From Mansonella perstans (lineage: Eukaryota > Nematoda > Chromadorea > Rhabditida > Onchocercidae), in contig JBAMDO010000579.1 of NCBI GenBank assembly GCA_037074765.1, forward strand, positions 620,001 through 684,000: a stretch of DNA of 64,000 bases, in the 5' to 3' direction. Positions within the stretch are counted from its first letter, which is position 1; every line of letters starts with the position of its first letter. Shown here piece after piece: positions 1 through 10,917 of the stretch. The notes beneath the pieces were generated by a model. That model was not told the origin of the DNA and searched no databases. It saw only the letters and a program-made list of their open reading frames with translations. The translations under genes and the position numbers were made by a program.

Positions 1-2976
1 AATCATTTAAAATTTCAGTGAAATTTAAGTTTATGGTTTTTGATCCTCACTACCTCCAACAACTGTCTTTGATCATGTTGTGGTCGCACAACGTAATTAG
101 GTATTTTTATGTTTACGCGTCAAAGTATTAATTATACGGTTATTTTACACCGCAAATTTTGTTATGATTTAATCCATATTTTATTACAATTATTTACTGA
201 ACTGTTATAACGCAGCAAATCATATGATGGTGATTGTTAACCTGAACTATCAAAGGAAATCTATTTTCGTTATTTCCGTTTACCTGGCATATTTCCTAAG
301 AAACCTTGTCCGTTGAAAATAATGATTTGTGCGTAGATAGCAGACCTGTTTTAAATTAACTTAACCGTCATTTTTAGGTTTCTTATTTCTAGAAATCACT
401 CAGCAATCTTAATGTGTGATTATGATGAATTTTGTGATTATTTTAAATTTCAAATTTAGGCATTTCACTTTAAAAGTGTGTGATAATAAAAACATTCAAA
501 CGTGTCCTTTTGGGATTTTGAAATAATCAAATGTGCGCGTTCCCTCAGTTCTCTCTGCCAGTGTCTAGGTTGCTTTATGTTTTTAAAGTCTTTGTTTTAT
601 TTTACATTCAAACTATTTACGCATTTTCTTCACTTTAATATTAAATGATAGAAACAGTCCTTCATTTTATGACTAAAAGAGATTATTATTTTTTTAAATT
701 GTCCTAGTTATGTTGAATAGGAATTCATATGACTTTGTAGTAGCAATGATGAGATTGTTTTGAATAAATGATCTGTGATTGTAAATTACGATACTGTATT
801 TGTTCTTTAGTTTGCAATCAGAAGTATAAAATCAGCGAAATCATTTCTGAAGAATTAGGGAATATACAATCTGTAAAAAATGCAGATTTCTCGAGCACTA
901 GTTTTAATTTTCATTTCATGCATTTGCTCATCAAATTGAACTTTTTTCGATCTGCAAACAATCTTACTTTCTTTATTTTTCTTGTCAGTTCATTTTCTGT
1001 GCTATGTATATATAAAAAACAATGTATACTTCTGTTTTATTTTTGTGCGGATGCCATTCGCAACATTGTCACTTCTTCGCTTGAAATTGTTTTGTGAAAA
1101 GAAATAAAAAATTGTCTTCTTCTTTGTGGCATGAATATGTTTCTTTTATAGTAAAATGTAATCGAATAGAGCTATAAAATGATGTTAAGCATTGAATTGC
1201 AATGGCATCTTTTGTACCTGAAAACATTTCTAAAATCTACTTAAATTTTAGGAAAGTTGCAACCATTGATAGGAGCTAGTTGTTTGAACAAGTTAAAATT
1301 CCATTTAGAAGCGAATTAATGGGATTCATCTCCAAACTCAGATGCCACTACAGAAATATTTCACTAATACGCATTCGTTTGACATGCTCTATATTAGATT
1401 GATTTCAGAATAATTTCTGCTCTAAATTCCAGATGAAATAAGGATCTAAATTAAAGCAATTATAGCCATGGACTAGTCTAGTCCATTGGACACATCCGCA
1501 TCTTCCGTTGGTATCATTTGCTCCTTTTCGAGTATCATACACATATTATAAATATTATACAGCAACATTTTCCCATTAGCATAGCATTATCATTACCATA
1601 ATATCTGGATCATAATTTAAAGTTATAACAGAACGAAACTATCAACTGGAAATAATACATGGGATTCCTTATATATCCATCGTTATTGGACCTTTATGTA
1701 TTTCTCATACTTTTGGAAATAAAGGATTCTGTCAATAGTTTCCAACATCTTTGATTGAGAATTCTCCTGAGATTAACTAAAAGCAGCTACTTACCAAGTA
1801 GATTATCAATACTATCTCGAGATTAATCTAAGGTCTGAGTCGAAAAAATTGCTCGTTCATACGTTTCGCATTTTTTTTCTTGCTATTCTTTTAAAATCTT
1901 CAGTTACCTCTTGAAATTAAATTTAGGTCAAATTTGAATCTTCTTTTCAAAATTCTTCCATCAAAAAAACTTAAATTAATTTAAAGTTCAAATGATATCA
2001 TATGAGCAGGATTCAAAGGAAGCCATGGATTCGGGAATCTGCAACAGAGTTCCCTTATTTCTTACATATATAACATACAAATGCCATTACTAATTTTTGT
2101 AATTTTTTCCAAAAGCATCAATAAGTTTCGAATTCGTGAAATTATTTTGAGAAAAAAAACGGATAAATGCGTTGTAATTAATATCAATAAGTTTGAATGC
2201 ATGAATAGATGATATCTAGTGAACTTTTAACTAAATTTGATATACAAATTTGAAATGAAAGGACTATGCAATAAATTTGATGCTATAAGTTAACTTTACT
2301 GTAGTTGGTTCCTTTTAAAAATGTAGTGACAATTAATAATGAAACAAATTATCAAGACGGAATCGATGACTGATACTTTGTTTACAAACATGACCAATAA
2401 ATTATACACATACGATGAATTCGGTAACTTAATTTCGCATTAATTTTGTCAACAAAGGATAATTTATAGAAAGATGTGAGAAAAATGATCGTACGTAATG
2501 TGTGGAAACAGGGATATTGATAGTTACCAATAACGTTACGTGGCATACGTTCGGGATTTTGTTCAGCGGAATTCTTCATTTTTCTTTGAATAACGTTGTC
2601 TATCTTGCTTGATTTTCAATACTTCTACATAAATTTATGAAACTTTCACAGATTTCACCGTATTTTTCACATGAAATATGCCAAAAATACAAGCAATGGT
2701 TTCTTGACTTTTATTAATCATTGAAAAATTCCATTCCTTTTCTACTTTTAAAGCGATCAGTTTTTTGCATAAGCATGTCTCATTCAACTTTAGCTTTACC
2801 CTCTTTCTGTGTTTAATTGAATGGAAGTATTTCTAGAAGAAAAAAAAAAAGATTCAGAAACTAAGTTTTAATGTTTTAGTTATTATACAAAAAGCTTACA
2901 TAATTCTGTAAAGTAATTCATGTAGCAATATATAATGTTAATATCAGAATTAATAACGAATATTTGATATGTACTG
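1..2976. other. Gene-free upstream region
   Basis: AT-rich sequence with no reading frame that looks like a conserved protein and no convincing exon chain on either strand. The open frames here are short, low in complexity and begin or end at random. It may hold the 5' regulatory region of the TRAP-alpha gene or the far 3' flank of a gene outside the window. A small palindrome lies near 1468-1486. Confidence 0.6.
1468..1486. repeat. Short palindrome (8-base arms, 3-base loop)
   Basis: Arms ATGGACTA and TAGTCCAT flank the loop GTC. It can form a small hairpin or be a dyad binding site. No gene lies beside it, so no function is assigned. Confidence 0.5.
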
Positions 2977-3039
2977 AGTAATTGATAACTCGAAACAAGT
3001 AATTGATAACTCGAAATGAGTAATTGATAACTCGAAAAT
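2977..3039 (+). repeat. Tandem repeat, 21-base unit, 3 copies
   Basis: Three head-to-tail copies of a unit built on AGTAATTGATAACTCGAAA, differing only in the last two bases. It lies about 350 bases upstream of the TRAP-alpha start codon and 240 bases before a second, unrelated tandem repeat. Confidence 0.85.
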
Positions 3040-3278
3040 AATGAAAAAATGCAATCATGTGAATTGCATACCACTTATGTACTACCCACTTCTCAGTGAC
3101 CTTTGTTCACCTGTCCGCCCACGCACCCATTCCACCCCTTTTAACACCCACGCAGGATGCCTTGAAAATTTGCAGTTGTTATTGCATTGCAGCGTTCTTC
3201 CAGCAGTTTGTGGATTTGACTGGCCGAAATAGTATCGCTCAATTGACTTGAAGAATTGACGGGATCGTGGATCCAGTT

Positions 3279-3373
3279 AATCGGGTTGTGGATAGTTGAT
3301 CGGGTTGTGGACAATTGATCGGGTTGTGAACAATTGATCGGGTTGTGGACAATTGATCGGGTTGTGGACAGTT
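3279..3373 (+). repeat. Tandem repeat, 19-base unit, 5 copies, directly upstream of the TRAP-alpha ATG
   Basis: Five contiguous copies of GATCGGGTTGTGGACAATT with one to three changes per copy. The array ends 19 bases before the start codon at 3393, so it lies in the 5' leader or core promoter of TRAP-alpha. It is much richer in GT and GC than its surroundings. Confidence 0.9.
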
Positions 3374-3392
3374 ACTGTTTGACGAATTGCAA

Positions 3393-5218
3393 ATGTTCAG
3401 TAGGGGGACTCTTCGAATTCTTCTCGGACTCGCAGTATTAGGAACTTGTAAGTTCTTCTTTCATGTTCATATGTTGCTTGTTTTGTCACTTATTTTAAAA
3501 CTCTTCCAATTTCAAATTATTTTTTGTGTTCTTTGAAATTCTTTTGACGTGTTAAACTATTTCTATGTGATAATCAAATGAGAATACTCTTTCCATGAAA
3601 TGATAGACTATTCTTTATCTAAAAGATTGCAAAGTATTTTCATAATTGATGTTGCTTTCAGGTTTTGTTGCTTTGAAAGGGAATGATGAAATAGATGGTG
3701 AAATTGAAGAGGAGATTCCTGCAAGCGAAGAGGACAGCATTACAGTTCCCGATAATAAGGTCATATAATTTTTATCAAATCTTTAAAAATTTCTTTATTA
3801 AGCTTTCGGAGAGAGGATAGAATGAATGAGTTTGTTGACAACTTAAAAGCTTATTCTTGTCTATCCTAATTTTATTTTCTATAATAATCAGATCTGTGAA
3901 ATTTTATGGAAATTGAAGAGAATTGACATATGTATGTTAAAGATGAACCATTTCAGATCTCTGATGCCGTGGAAGTTAACGATTTGATAGGACCTTCACC
4001 TGATGTTCATGTGGCTTTTATTTTTATTCAACCAGAGAATTCTGAAGGTACTATTTATCAAAATTTTATCGTCCATTTTTCTTCTCTCTTTCAGCCATTT
4101 TTGTTAAAATAATAATATTTTCCAATATTGGTTTTCTTTTCAGATCTTCCTAGCGGCAAGCTTGTTCAATTCTTGATGGGATTTCAAAATCATGGCGAAA
4201 AAGATTTCACCGTGAATTTTTGCGAGACCTCTTTTCGCTACCCGCAGGATTTTAGCTACCACATACAAAATGTTAGTACTTTTGTGATTGGATAAAGTTT
4301 TTCCTTTTTTCACGATTTAATTAAACCCAATTTTTTTCTATGACTCTCTCTAATTTTATTTGCCTGTTATTTTAGTTCTCGAGGGTGCAGTATAATCGTG
4401 TTGTAGCAGCTAAACAAGAAGCTACCTTTAACTATGCTTTTTATCCATCTGATCAGTTCGCTGGACGACCACTGGGACTTGTCGTAGAACTACAATATAA
4501 GGATAGTGTTGGAAAAGCGTACAAAAGTACAGTTTTCAACGAAACTGTAACGATTGTTGAGGATGAATCAAATTTCAACACGGAAACCGGGTTCCTATAC
4601 ATCATTTTTGCAGCCGTTGTCGTATTAATATTATTGGCTGGACAGCATTTCCTTACCAAGGTTATAAATATTGGATTTCTGAATTACAGGTGATATCACA
4701 CAATGTAACATAAATTAGAAGTTGTAAAAGAAGTGTTGTGAAGAGGAAAATTGTTAGATGTTGAAGGATTAATCAAATTTTCAACTTATGAATTATAGGA
4801 CACATGAAATGCATGTGTAGTTTTTATGAATATACCATGTGAAGTAGGAAGTATAAAATAATTGCAGTTTCGTGATTAATGATCATTTATTTACTGCAAC
4901 TGTAACGTTTCAGTTGACAAGAAAGCATGGAATGGCCAAAAGTCGGCAAATACAACCGATTGAAATGGGGACCAACAGCAAGAACGAAGTTGATTTCGAA
5001 TGGATCCCGCGTGAAGTACTTAATCATAGTATGAATTTCATTTTTTTATAATCCTATGCTAGTATTATAAAAAAGAATTTTGTGGAATAGTTTTTGAAAA
5101 AGAGTGATTCGTGTGATGGTCATTCTTAACTTTAAGCGAATCACCATTTCATTTTCCTTTTGTTTTTCAAATTTCAGATAAGTCGCCGAAACCAGGATCT
5201 CCCAGGCAGCGGAAATAG
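3393..5218 (+). CDS. SSR1: Translocon-associated protein subunit alpha (TRAP-alpha / SSR1)
   Basis: Subunit of the ER translocon-associated protein complex, which assists Sec61-dependent import of secretory and membrane proteins. Exons: 3393-3447, 3662-3759, 3957-4047, 4144-4271, 4376-4660, 4914-5028, 5178-5218; joined in frame they give about 270 residues, close to the family's length. The protein starts with a hydrophobic signal peptide (residues 1-22), then an acidic stretch (DEIDGEIEEEIPASEEDS), a lumenal domain containing FPAR-family-like SGKLVQFLMGFQNHGE, one transmembrane helix ending exon 5 (FLYIIFAAVVVLILLAG), and a short basic cytosolic tail ending SPRQRK, as in TRAP-alpha. Domain order, topology and the tail all agree. 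The start is the only ATG that gives a signal peptide in frame. No acceptor-like AG sits close to the ATG; a 19-base tandem repeat does. Confidence 0.95.
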
Positions 5219-5731
5219 ATGTAGCGATTGGATTAAACAAATAATGTTGTTTTCATTCTTTTCGAAATTACAACTAATAACTTGGAACTTACATTCAGTG
5301 AAATGAAACAGGGATTTTTGTTCAGGGAGTTTAGATATTAATGTTTTATATTTCAAGAGGTTTAGAATGTCTACATTACTATTCTAGATTATTAAAACTC
5401 GGAAAATCCTGCAATTTATGCACAAAAAGTTGGATTTTGCGCGAAATTTATTGTATTAAATTGTTTTAGAGTTTTGCATAGCAGGAAGTATTCATACAGT
5501 CATTTCTGTTTTGTTGTTATCGGATTATATTTCGTAATTTTATTAAAACAATTTACACTTTTTAGTCTTTTTGGTGCTTCACATTTTTTTCATAAAAATT
5601 GGGGAATGTTTTTTGTTTCTTGAATGATTTTATTTGAGAAAACCACTGAAGAATACTATGTCAAAATTATTATTTTCTTCATCATAGCATGTGTGAAGTA
5701 CCACTACGTTTCATTCCTCATTTTATTCATC

Positions 5732-5765
<34 letters not shown>

Positions 5766-6063
5766 GTTAAGCTTGTGATTTTTTGTTAAGCTTTTTATTC
5801 TTGGTGTGATATTGTTTCTGATAAAATAATTTTTCGTGTCTCTATCTGGTTATGCAATGGTATAGTCCTAACAGTATAAATAACTTCGGATTTGTAATTT
5901 GAGGAGATAACATGAAGATGACTTAGCTATGAAAATCTTTGTTCGGAAATGGTATTTTCAGTAATAACTGGTTTTTTACATTCACTTATATTTGGTAGAT
6001 GGACTTGATGTACTACTACAGCATTAAAACCTAGTCGTCTTGCTAATATTCAGCATAAATTTC
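5219..6063. other. Intergenic region between TRAP-alpha and COG3
   Basis: No coding signal seen. It contains a run of 28 T at 5733-5760 and AT-rich sequence. The genes on either side are on the same strand about 850 bases apart, longer than usual spacing inside a nematode operon but still short. Confidence 0.6.
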
Positions 6064-6065
6064 AG
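6064..6065 (+). promoter_or_regulatory. Probable spliced-leader trans-splice acceptor for COG3
   Basis: AATTTCAG ends at 6065, 15 bases before the ATG at 6081. It fits the nematode acceptor consensus, and no upstream exon is evident. Confidence 0.55.
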
Positions 6066-6080
6066 GATATCATCATTAAG

Positions 6081-9000
6081 ATGGATCCTTTCGGATCTCT
6101 GCATAATAGGACAGTTGAAATATTGTGTGCAAAAATGATTGATTATGGGCTACCTTCATCCACGAACAATGGTTCTGTAACTTTATTTCTTGTTTTTTTT
6201 TCAGGATTGATTTATTCAATTCTCTTATTACTAATTAAATCTATCTTAGCTCTAGTAACAAATGCTTATATCAACATTCGGTAATTCTAGTGTTTGAAGA
6301 AGTTCAGTCAGCAAGTTTGGAAAGTGCAGTGTTTGCAGAGTTGATCTTGAATTGAAAAAAAGATGGTAACCTATGCAGAGAGATGAAACTTGTTATTATT
6401 TAGGTGATTTACAAAATGAAAAAGAATCAGAGAACAGTGAAGAGATGCTGGATTTGGATCCAGATGCAAATTTGCTTTGCAGGTTTGCTTTGTTCCTCAT
6501 CATGAATATCTTAATGGTTAATGTTGAAGCGAAATTATATTCCTTTATCCTTTTATTTATTTTTTGAGACCATAAAATTAGAGAGTTGGATTGAAAAAAA
6601 GTAATCTTCACATCCTTAAGAATTCTCCATATGTATGAACCTGAAATCTATATAAAAACGAAATACTGTGTGTGTTTGATTTTTTTGGAATTTTCCTTTT
6701 TTTTTTGAATAAAAGATGATGCCAGTCGGTGTTTACCTGAATTCTTTTCTTCCAGTTACTTGTCAGACTTATGTATCGTTGAAAAGGAAAACATTTCGAG
6801 TGGTGTTATTGATGAAAGTGCTGGAACTGGTTTGTTACAAATCTGTAAAAAAAGTATAGATCTGTTGAAAGAACGATACGATAAGTGTATTGAGGTTTAG
6901 TTCTATAATTGATATAAATTTTATATTTCGGTGCCTTATTTCCTTTTTTGTTTCTGCATTAACTTTTTTCCCATCTCTGAGGAATGTTTATAGTAAAATT
7001 GTTGGATGTCCGTTTTATGAATTTCGTTGGAAACATTATAATTTAATCAGTTGGTGAATGAGTTACGAAGTAATTATGAAGCGGTTACTGAACGAACTTC
7101 TTCACTGCACATAGCATGTGATCGAATGATGGCGCATCAAACGCAGATTGCTGCTGGAGCTGAACAAATTCGTGCAAACCTCTATTATTATACCCAGTAC
7201 GATTCTATTATGAAAGTAGGTTTGGTCACTTTTTTATCCTAATATCTTTAGGAACTTAAGCAGACAAGTATTTTCGTGTTTTTTCTATACTTCCTGAGCA
7301 TCCATTTCAGAAATTAAACACTAGCAGATTTTCGATAACCGGACAAGTATTTACGCAGATTTTATCAACAATCGATGAATGTTTGAGATTTTTGAGTAAC
7401 CATATTCATTACAAGGATTCCGAAACTTATATTACCAAATACAAGCAGTGTTTGTCAAAGTATGATTATCTTTGTAAATTGTATGTATGTGCGAGAATAT
7501 TCCCCCTTTATTGTTCTAACAATCAGTAAAGCATTAGCGAGGTCATGACTTCGATTCAGAGTAATTGTTTTTTCAAACAGAAGTAGACGAAAAGTTTTTT
7601 TTTTTCAAAGAGCACTTTTAATTATTTAAATGCGCACAACTGATAAAATTTAGAGCAATGACAGTGATAAAAATGGGTGTCATGGCGGATCTGGAAGCAA
7701 GTCATAATGCCGTGAAGGATAGGCATATAAAGTTAGATGTCGACAGTATGTTGTTAGTATTTTTTTAAACAAAACATATGACAGCAATTTTTTAAGAAAT
7801 ATTTATCAATCCAAGAGGTGATTTATTGATTTCTTTCTGCAGGTCATCAAAATGGTTATAACGATGATGATGCTTTCGCATTACTATACGGTGTTTTCGC
7901 TGCGCGAGCCAATTCTATTCGATCAGCTCTTAGTATCGCTGAGCAACACTTTCGAGATATCTCAGAATTTCAGTTAATGGCAGCTGATTGTCAACAAACT
8001 TACTTTAAAATACGATATCAAATGCTTGAACCTGTAATAAGAAGTACTATTGAAGAACTAAAAAGGTTATTTTTTTTTCTTTCTAAATATTTTGTGAGGA
8101 AAATTATCGTTAACTCTATAAAATATTTTGTCCTTTCAGTTAAACTGTTAAACATTTTTGATTTGATTTCATGAAATAGAGATTTTGATCATAATATCTT
8201 TTTTTTTCATGCAGAACTCATGAAAATAGCTCGTGTGCATTAACTAGAAATGGTTGTGCTTTTTTGCTTCGGCTTTGTGATGATGAATTTCGATTGTTCA
8301 AGCAGTTCTTTACAGTTGGTGAGTAAAATACGCTTTCTGGATAATAATACGTACTCTTCAGAAATTTTATTGATTGTTTCTTTTGTCCTATAAATCATTT
8401 TAAATTTAAGTACAAACATTATAGGTGATAACGGTAGTGGCTCAAGATCTGTCACGACGATTTCATTGCCAGGTCCACATGTCTCACTTTTGGCTCCATT
8501 CATCTCAGGGACAACATCATTCGATGATTTTATCGAGTCACTGTGTCGTGTTTTTTATGATATTTTGCGACCTATTATTATACACAATCCGCATTTGGAA
8601 ACTCTTACTGAGCTATGCGCGATTATGAAAGTGATTTCCGATTCTTTTTTTTCAGTGTTTAGTTATGTAAAATGTGGGTTGATCTGGATGTTTTGAAAAC
8701 GAAGTCTAAGTATTTGATTGTCTTGATAGTTGGGGATGTCATCGTATGCCGAATGTATTCATTTTAAAAGTTTAAGGTTGGAAAGATGGTGCTTTTGAAA
8801 ATTTAAGGTTGAAATGATTGAAGAGCGTTGTGGACTTATGCAATCAGTAATGTCAGCAAAACGATTAGCAGATTGTATGAGTGCTCGGATATCATCACCT
8901 CCTTATGCTGATGAATATATGGCGAATCCACGAAATGGATTTGTACGAGTTATGACTGAAATAGTGGGTGATGTTGCTGAACGAATTGTTTATAGGTAGG

Positions 9001-10917
9001 TTTCCAATAACAGTTATATTTCAGATTGCAACTTGATATGTAATTAATTAATGACTTATAAGTCGAGCACATTTATAAATATGCTTATTATTGTATGTTA
9101 TAATGGTGGGCTTTTGAACAATTGCAGAACTAGTTTATATGCTCAGTCAGATATAGCCGAATTCACTCCATCGAGCGGAGATCTTGCCTATCCGGAGAAG
9201 CTGGAAATGATGAAGGAGATCGAAAAGGAACATACCGTAGAAAAGGTTATCCTTTTTTGTGTCATCTTGAATTATCGTTTTTTCTTATATCTGTCTTTTC
9301 TTACTTTCTCAAAATTAAACAAATTGATTTAAAAACACAACAGAAAATATTCAGGATGATGTGAATGCTATCTCATCGACTTCTGCAGTTCGTTTTTACT
9401 GTTTGTGGTATCCAACAGTCCGACGTACCGTGCTTTCCCTTTCGAAACTATTTAAATGTTTGGAGGTCACTCATTTACTGATTTCAGTGCTTACTTAGAG
9501 ATCTGAACTTGCTAACATGAACTTCAAATTTTTGATTGAGACTGCCAATATTTTAGCCGTTAGTGTTTCAAAGCATTGCTCGTGAATTGTTGACAGCATG
9601 TTGCCAGTCACTGGAAGATGCAGCAGAAAAAATTCGAAATCGCTCTACGGAGAAAATTCCGCGCACTCGTCGATTCCTGGATGCCGAATTATTTGTCGTG
9701 AAACATCTGCTAATATTGCGTGAACAAACGAGTCCATATAGAGTCATTGTGCCACCTGGTAATTAATTTAGGTTTTATAATTTTTTATAAATTCACAGAT
9801 GTATTCAGTTATCTAATGTTAGATGTATGTTACATTCGATCGCGAAACAGTTGTAATGCTAATCTATCGATTTGATGAGAATTTTTGATTTTAGGAAGCC
9901 TGCCTTCTGATACCATTCCTCAGCGCGAGTACATATTGGATTTTAGCAAATACAGAACTTCTGCTTCACAGCTCTTTCATGATAGACACAGATGGTTTGA
10001 GTTGACGTCAAATAATGCCTTTCTGGAGTTTTTATTACAAGTATCATTTTTGTACATACGTGATATAACATTATTACAATCATCAACTCAGGATGATATT
10101 TGGGGTAGAAGTGTTCAGATCCACAAAGTCTTCTAAAAGTTATATACAAAAAAGAAAATGAATGACAGCATATGCACTATTAAAACTGATTCATTTTAAG
10201 GTACCATTGGCAGTAACGGAAGCAGTTGGTGACAGCCGACGAGTTATTGATGTTCGGTTAAAAACTCACTGTCATAACCTGATAGATATAACTAGTGATA
10301 TGATTATTTCTGAATTTGCTGATTATATTGCTAAAGCAGAGGAGACTGTAAGTCACTTCACAAGGATACAATTTGATTTTGCTATTTGTTCCTTTTTCAT
10401 GTTCTCTAATTGTGCTGTCGAAGCGATTTCTTGCAATGACTTTTTTAGGCAGCGATGCCTGACTTCAATCTTGCAAATAACGATTCTCTGAAAGCAAGCA
10501 GTATGCAAAATTTTGTCGGTCAAGCATATAAAAAACTGAACTGTTTGTGGCCTGAGGTAAACATTTATAAAATAGTTTAATTTGCTGTTCCAAATAACTC
10601 CTGCCTCTATTTTTCTTAAACTTTAATGCATTTGTCTTCTTCCAGATCAAGGGTTGTTTCGATTTGTATATTGGTTCCAAAGAAACTGAAAATATCTTAT
10701 TGCAGCCAGTAAAGAAGAGAATAATTGATGTGAGTTTCATCCCTCGACTGCATCTGCTTTGAGATATTGTTCTTGTGATAATGGAAATTCTGTATTCGTT
10801 TTCTTTCAGGTATTTATACGCGCAAGTGCTTTTGTTGATAAGTTTTACGATGATGAACAGAAACAGATAGCTGGTCTTCCTGCTCAAGAACATATATGGT
10901 TGGTAATGAACGCTTAA
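6081..10917 (+). CDS. COG3: Conserved oligomeric Golgi complex subunit 3 (COG3 / Sec34)
   Basis: Lobe A subunit of the COG tethering complex, which captures vesicles during retrograde transport within the Golgi. Eighteen exons: 6081-6171, 6404-6482, 6756-6894, 7051-7215, 7311-7459, 7654-7745, 7843-8065, 8215-8318, 8425-8630, 8808-8995, 9128-9245, 9355-9465, 9557-9758, 9895-10040, 10201-10347, 10449-10556, 10646-10729, 10810-10917. They join in frame to about 819 residues, against roughly 828 in human COG3. Strong family matches include [22 protein letters not shown], the [18 protein letters not shown] block, [40 protein letters not shown] and [14 protein letters not shown]. The first exon is the least certain: its donor is a weak GTTCTG, chosen because it preserves frame into the acidic second exon. 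Confidence 0.95.

Noticed and set aside
5733..5760. Long T run as evidence of a retrotransposed element
   Set aside because: No target-site duplication or element body was found next to it; similar homopolymers occur at 18383, 30044, 30123 and 63546 and look like simple-sequence drift.
8771..8807. Earlier acceptor (TTTAAG at 8776) for COG3 exon 10
   Set aside because: It adds a frame that meets TAA before the conserved sequence; the second, nearly identical TTTAAG at 8807 keeps frame.
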